Positions 59,102 through 64,000 of a stretch of DNA of 64,000 nucleotides are shown in pieces; positions within the stretch are counted from its first letter, which is position 1, and every line of letters starts with the position of its first letter. The translations under genes were made by a program, and so were the position numbers. The stretch covers positions 2,469,789-2,533,788 of the forward strand of contig VXAZ01000560.1 of assembly GCA_013399875.1 (NCBI GenBank), written 5' to 3'. The notes beneath the pieces are model-generated. The model was not told where the DNA came from, searched no databases, and saw only the letters and a program-made list of their open reading frames with translations. Origin of the DNA: Gymnorhina tibicen. Its lineage: Eukaryota; Chordata; Aves; Passeriformes; Artamidae.

Positions 59102-61056
59102 TTTGTGGGGGCCTCTGTGGTCACTTGTTCTGTAATTGCACAAAAGCCATAAATGTGTTCTCCCAGCACCTGTGGGGTGTTTGAAGGTGGCTGTGCTGCC
59201 TTTGTGGTGTGCCACTGTGCCAAGTTAGTGGGATTTTGGGAAAAGAAACTATTTTCTGTGATCCTGGGTGGCTTCATCATAGACGGCCAAGATCCTGGGG
59301 TCATCCCGTTAGCAAACCTGTTTGCAGGGGTATAATTAAACCTCTTGAACCATTGTTTTTACTATTCAGATGAGCTGTTCAGGTAATAAAGGTATTTTGT
59401 TTTTTTTTCCATGTGTGCGGAGATGTTTATTCTAAGGAGTCCTGAGCAGGTGGAATCCAGGTGTAGTTGTTACTCTGTTTGTATGTGGAAATGCCTGGTT
59501 GAAGTGCCAGGTAGTGGTTAGACTTGAACTGTGTGAGCTCTAGTCATGCCTTTCCATAACCTGCCTGGTAAATTCCCACACAAAAGCTTTTGTGGAGGGG
59601 AAAAAAAACCCCCAGAACCTCATGGTCTTTCGTGGTGCTTTATCCAGTGCAGTAAATCCGTGGAGAAGAAGATGTAGGCAAAGGTAGCTGGCAGTCTGCT
59701 AAAGCACTGTGATCCAGGACACAATAATTGTTTCTTTGGGAAGCTTATTTTATGTGGAAAAAGGAAGGAATAACACTGCTCGTTCTGAAATGAGCCATCA
59801 CTGGTTCTGTAATTAGCCCAATGTTAATCATTTGACAAGAGTTCATCCTAATTTTGAAAACAAAGTTGTGTTTTGGAGGCTCAGTTCCCAGAAAATTGAT
59901 GGAGAAAAATTAAGACTTGTTACTGAGGATTTAGATAAATAAACTTCAGTGGCATTTGCCTAAATTAGAAAATTGTTAATGTAAAAAAACTGAAGTGTTA
60001 GGAAAATCCCACACATGTTCACTTTGATATTTCTTCTTTTTATTTATAAATATAAATGCTTGAAGAATAAAACTATCAAATTTTGGTCAGTATTTTCATT
60101 GTGGAGGCTCTGTCTGTGGAGCTATTTCTGACTGGCACCCTTTCAATCAAGTTCAGAAGCTGATTTTTCCCTTTCTGCCGGCACAGATACAGCAAAAACT
60201 GCTACAAAATGATCCCTTTTAATCCTGTGCCATTTTTATGTGCTGATTAGAATCGGGGTAATTTCAGCCTGTGTTGAAGGAGTTAATCTTCCTGATGGAG
60301 ATGTGAAAAGTCGGAGCCATCTTAAATCTCAATACCACATGCTGCCTTAGGGATCACACTGTGCTAAAACCCCAGATAAAAAGGCCTGACAAAGATTATT
60401 GACGGTTTACCTTTTAATGAGCAGCTTGGATTGATTTTTATTTCCCTCCAGGGCTGCTTGCTTTGCCCTGTTTCCACCCATGATGTCATGATTAACAAAA
60501 ACAACAACAAAATTAAGGCTTCATATCTGAATGAAGCTGAATGATTGCAGGGGAAATGAAGAAGTAGCCATGGCATCCAAGGGAAAACCTGTGCCAAATC
60601 CCCCTGAACCTCCAGGAAGAGCCAGGGAGCTTGGAATCAATGGTTGGTGCTTCTCCCAGCACAGGGGAATGCACCTTCTACCAAACAGCACCTCCGTCCT
60701 TCAGCTGCTTTATGTATTTTAAATAACAGATCACTCTGCAGATCACCAGAAAAACCAGAACTCCAAATGAAGAGAAAACGCTTTCAAATATATGTATTAC
60801 TGTTGAAAAAAGCCATGATTTCTCTTTTGTTTGCCAAGCCCCCACCCCTCTAAAGCCAACACTGAACAAACCGCCTCTGGCTACGTTCCCATAATTTTGT
60901 TCAAATCCTTAAGCTTCAAAAGAGAGCGGCTCTGCCACCACAAAACTATCATCCCGAAAGCTCTTAAGCTCTGACATCATCTATTCTGTTGGAGTCCTTC
61001 CATACAGACCTTACCAGAAAATGGAAATCCCTTTTTCACGTGGGAGAAAGGGAAAA

Positions 61057-61080
61057 TTTTTTTTTTTTTTTTTTTTTTTT
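61057..61080. repeat. Poly-T tract (24 T)
   Basis: Uninterrupted T24 followed by AAATACACCC. It may be a retrocopy tail in minus orientation or simply a homopolymer. No mRNA-like sequence follows. Confidence 0.9.
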
Positions 61081-61430
61081 AAATACACCCTTTCTCATCA
61101 GTATTAAAAAAAAGAGAGGGAGAGAAGGAAAAGGCTAAAAGGCTGGTTGTTTTCCCAGGCATGGCTTTGCAGAACAAAAACCCTGTTTTTGAAGAACAGG
61201 ATGGAGTGAAGCCTTCCAGGCAGGCAGATGGGAAGCCGGCGGCACAGAACCGTTCTGCAAAGTGGAAACTTTCCATGGAAAGATCCCGGTTTCCAAGGGC
61301 AGGGAGGCACGTGCCTTCTGAGCCTGGTGGGGAGGACCTGGCTCCAGGTCCCTGGGCAGGGTTGGACAACCTGCCTGAGCTTCAGAGGCAGCTTTTGGAG
61401 CCAGCTGGCTTGAAACATAAAGTGACGCTT

Positions 61431-61450
61431 TGTGCGTGTGTGTGTGTGTG
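61431..61450. repeat. (TG)n microsatellite
   Basis: About nine TG units with one GC interruption. Confidence 0.85.
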
Positions 61451-62858
61451 GCCACTTGGAGGCTGGGAGGGCTGGAAAATGGGAATCCAAGGCAGGACTG
61501 AAGGAGCTCGCTGAGAGAGAGGTGTTGCTGATAGAGAGTTCCATCGGGTGCGTAATCAGCAATGTGGTGGGTAAGAGCACTTGAAGAGTGGTGCTTGTGT
61601 GGAGCTGGAGGATGGAGAGTGTCATTCCTTAATGCACTTGGCCTGGTGCACCAGGGAGGCTGTTGGGTGGAGCATGGAGAGGGGAAAACTGCAGGTTAAA
61701 CCACTTGAGCTATCACTAAAATCCTCATCTCAAAGTGTGTGTTGTGTTCTTCTTGTTAGATATTTTCTCTTTTTTTTTTCTCTTTTCCTTCAGAAAAAGT
61801 GACATTGAGTAACTATGGGCTATTCTCAGCAGTGTAAAATTCCAATTCCTTAAAACACATCCTTTACCTATCAAATGGGCAGGCTGGAGGAACAGTTACT
61901 CTGCTGCAACTTCCAATCACTGCTTCCAAAATTGATCTGGGCTTAGGTATGTCTTTGCATGTCCATGCTTATTAGCTTCATCTTGTGATTAACTTAATGG
62001 GCTATGGAATTTTACTCTATGCAAATGCAGCTGAAAAACCAATTATTGAAAAGTGAAAAATGAACTCTAGGAGACAGTCATTAGACTATTAGAATCCCCC
62101 AGTTCCTTTGGAAACCGTGTTTGGGTAATACGTGATTTTAATACTGAATTTCAACCCGAGAAAAAAGCAATTTGGCAATTACATTTTTTTTCCAGGCAGT
62201 ATGGAAACATTTTGACAGGCCTGCCCGCATGGGCTACTAAGACCCGCTGGGTTTTACGAGTTAGAAAATTAGCCATGGCTTCAATGAAACGTTGTAGTCC
62301 ACTTAGTACCCTATTTTCAGGGTCCTTACACGTACAAGCATCCGTGAACTTAGTTTGGATGGCCGGTGAGTGTAATCCATATTAGCTGGGCTGGATCCAG
62401 CAGCAGAGATGCTCCCTGGCTCCATCCTTGCAGGGCTGTCTTCCAGTCAGTGTGTTTTGTGTGGGTAGATGGTGATGGAAAAACCTCCTCTGAACCTGAC
62501 GAGTTAATTTGTGCGCACGCGGACGGGCTGTGGCAGCATCTGTTGGGGCAGCAGGTACATCGCTGCAGCTGTTCGCTGGGAAGTGATGCTGATGGTCCCC
62601 AACCCCCCAAAACAGCTGTATTTTTGAAATATTTTCCTCTTCATCTGCCAGAGTGCTACAGGTGGGCGATCAGCTTAGTGGCACTCACAGGCCAGTGCCC
62701 CCAGCTTTGGTTAAGAGCCCCTTGAGAAGGAAGTTGCAGGTGGGGATGTGGTTTATGTTGCCAGCTGTGGCGACAGCTGACCTGGAGCTCGCAGACAGAA
62801 CACAAATGCTGGCTCTGGGTGAGCTGTGTGCTCATCCCAGAGCTCGCCTGGTGTTTTA

Positions 62859-62943
62859 NNNNNNNNNNNNNNNNNNNNNNNNNNNNNNNNNNNNNNNNNN
62901 NNNNNNNNNNNNNNNNNNNNNNNNNNNNNAAAAAAAAAAAAAA
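62859..62943. other. Assembly gap bounded by poly-A
   Basis: 71 N at 62859-62929 followed by an A run at 62930-62943. The missing sequence is probably homopolymer or low-complexity. Any open frame crossing it is not interpretable. Confidence 0.97.
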
Positions 62944-64000
62944 GCTGTAAACCCCTTGTGGAGGGGAGTGTGTCCTGAAATGTGCTGTGTGCCGCCTCTC
63001 TGGATGATGGGCTGTAACTGGCATTTGGTGTGCTGAGAGGCACGTTTGGCCCCTTTATCCTTTTTCCCTTTCGCTTCCGTCTCAGGTTTGCCTGGTTCTC
63101 ACCAGTTTTGAGGCTCCCTCTGCGAGAGGTTTTTTGTTTGTGCCGTCTCAGTGCCAGGGGGCTCCCTGCGGGGTGGAGGGAACTGCGACACACCCTGCAC
63201 CTCGTGTTTGGGGCCAGGGTCCTGCACGGGTCCGGGGACCCCCAGAGAGCGTGGGGCCCAATTCTGGTCTCTGTTCAGCTCACTTTGCTGTAGAGCACCC
63301 TCGGGACAGGGTGGCAGGCTGGGAATGGGTCACCCCGGGGAGCTGTGCCAACAGGTCGGGGCAGCATCTGACCTTTCATTTTCCGTAGTGCCTGGACACA
63401 ATTGGATGAGAGGTGAGAGGGTATCCAAAGGATGGTGGCTGTAATTTAATCAATTGACATTTACATGTGCGATGGTGAGCGGCTGTAAATGCTTCGGGTG
63501 GGTGAATACAAGATACACATCCTTATTTGTCTTCCTTTTGGTTGTAAATCCCCTAGAAAAGAGTCTGGAAGTGTAGATGAACAGGACTGAGATGTGATGA
63601 ATATAATAGAGAAGCCCAGAGCTACTGGACATAAAGTATCTTATGCTGAACTGCTTTGAGTTTATTCCATCAGGTAGCTTAAAGCCATTTTAAATATCTT
63701 CTATGCAGATGAAGAAGGGAAAAATAAGAATAATCACAGTACAGATAAAGCATGTATCAGGAATAAAAGACACTGATAAGAAAGATGATGAAGCAAAGAG
63801 GAGGAATAAATATGATCTGGAAAGCAAATGTGGGGACTGAAGGGAAGGTGAATAAAAGATAGATGAAAATATTAAGACATTTGTCAGATCCTTGAATGTA
63901 AAATGTCAGGGCTTCAAGAACTTGTAAAGGTTATTTACTAACTAAGGCCAGAGTGAAATACTGTGTAACTACATTGATGCAACACAGACATGTGCATGTA

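Larger units (their letters stand above)
59102..64000. other. Non-coding stretch to the window end
   Basis: No gene supported. It contains a T24 run at 61057-61080, a (TG)n run at 61431-61450, an octamer at 62019-62026, AT-rich enhancer-like texture at 62080-62330 and the second N gap. Open frames of up to 173 codons near 61.1-61.6 kb overlap in several frames on both strands and match nothing I know. Confidence 0.5.

Noticed and set aside
63145..63165. Possible CTCF site (GTGCCAGGGGGC)
   Set aside because: Agrees with the core only partly, lacking the CCA at its 5' side; such partial matches are common.
62653..63193. Open frames crossing the N gap
   Set aside because: Their continuity depends on unknown bases and an A run; they cannot be interpreted.
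1..64000. CRISPR arrays, bacterial operons, phage genes or a complete new gene system
   Set aside because: The CR1 content and lack of coding structure show vertebrate nuclear noncoding DNA; no regularly spaced repeats or linked genes were seen.

Overview
The window looks like nuclear DNA of a bird. The main evidence is a set of truncated CR1 LINE copies on both strands. Several end in the octamer-type tail (ATTCTATG)n that marks the CR1 3' end, and they carry the CR1 3'-UTR wording common in neognath birds. I infer a neognath, possibly a songbird; the order is not proven here. Two runs of N sit at poly-T or poly-A tracts and mark assembly gaps.

I found no protein-coding exon, ribosomal RNA, functional tRNA or CRISPR array that I can support. 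The open frames are short (the longest is about 190 codons), overlap in several frames, often run through repeats, and resemble no protein I recognise. The window is best read as intergenic or deep intronic DNA. No operon-like or multi-gene system is visible.

Layout: 1-8.3 kb is mostly single-copy, with two short CR1 tails, a CpG-dense patch near 4.5 kb, a possible solo LTR near 7 kb and an older 0.6-kb CR1 on the minus strand. 8.3-20.5 kb holds a pair of tRNA-like segments near 9.3 kb, four CR1 copies, a 31-bp and a 35-bp direct duplication, and an ancient CR1 reverse-transcriptase relic near 16.5 kb whose two diagnostic motifs remain in one frame. 20.5-41.5 kb is long, mostly repeat-free DNA with one 440-bp CR1. 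It contains AT-rich blocks with homeodomain and octamer motifs that resemble conserved non-coding elements. 41.5-54.5 kb has a CR1 fragment abutting a small minisatellite, a gap, two RFX X-box-like sites and one CR1 tail. 54.5-59.1 kb is a cluster of five CR1 pieces. 59.1-64 kb is unique DNA with poly-T and a second gap.

The most useful leads are the in-frame RT fossil, the strong X-box at 45.6 kb, an apparent excess of the octamer ATGCAAAT, several enhancer-like blocks, and the unexplained local duplications. None amounts to a demonstrated new biological system. Boundaries of repeats were set by eye and may be off by tens of bases.
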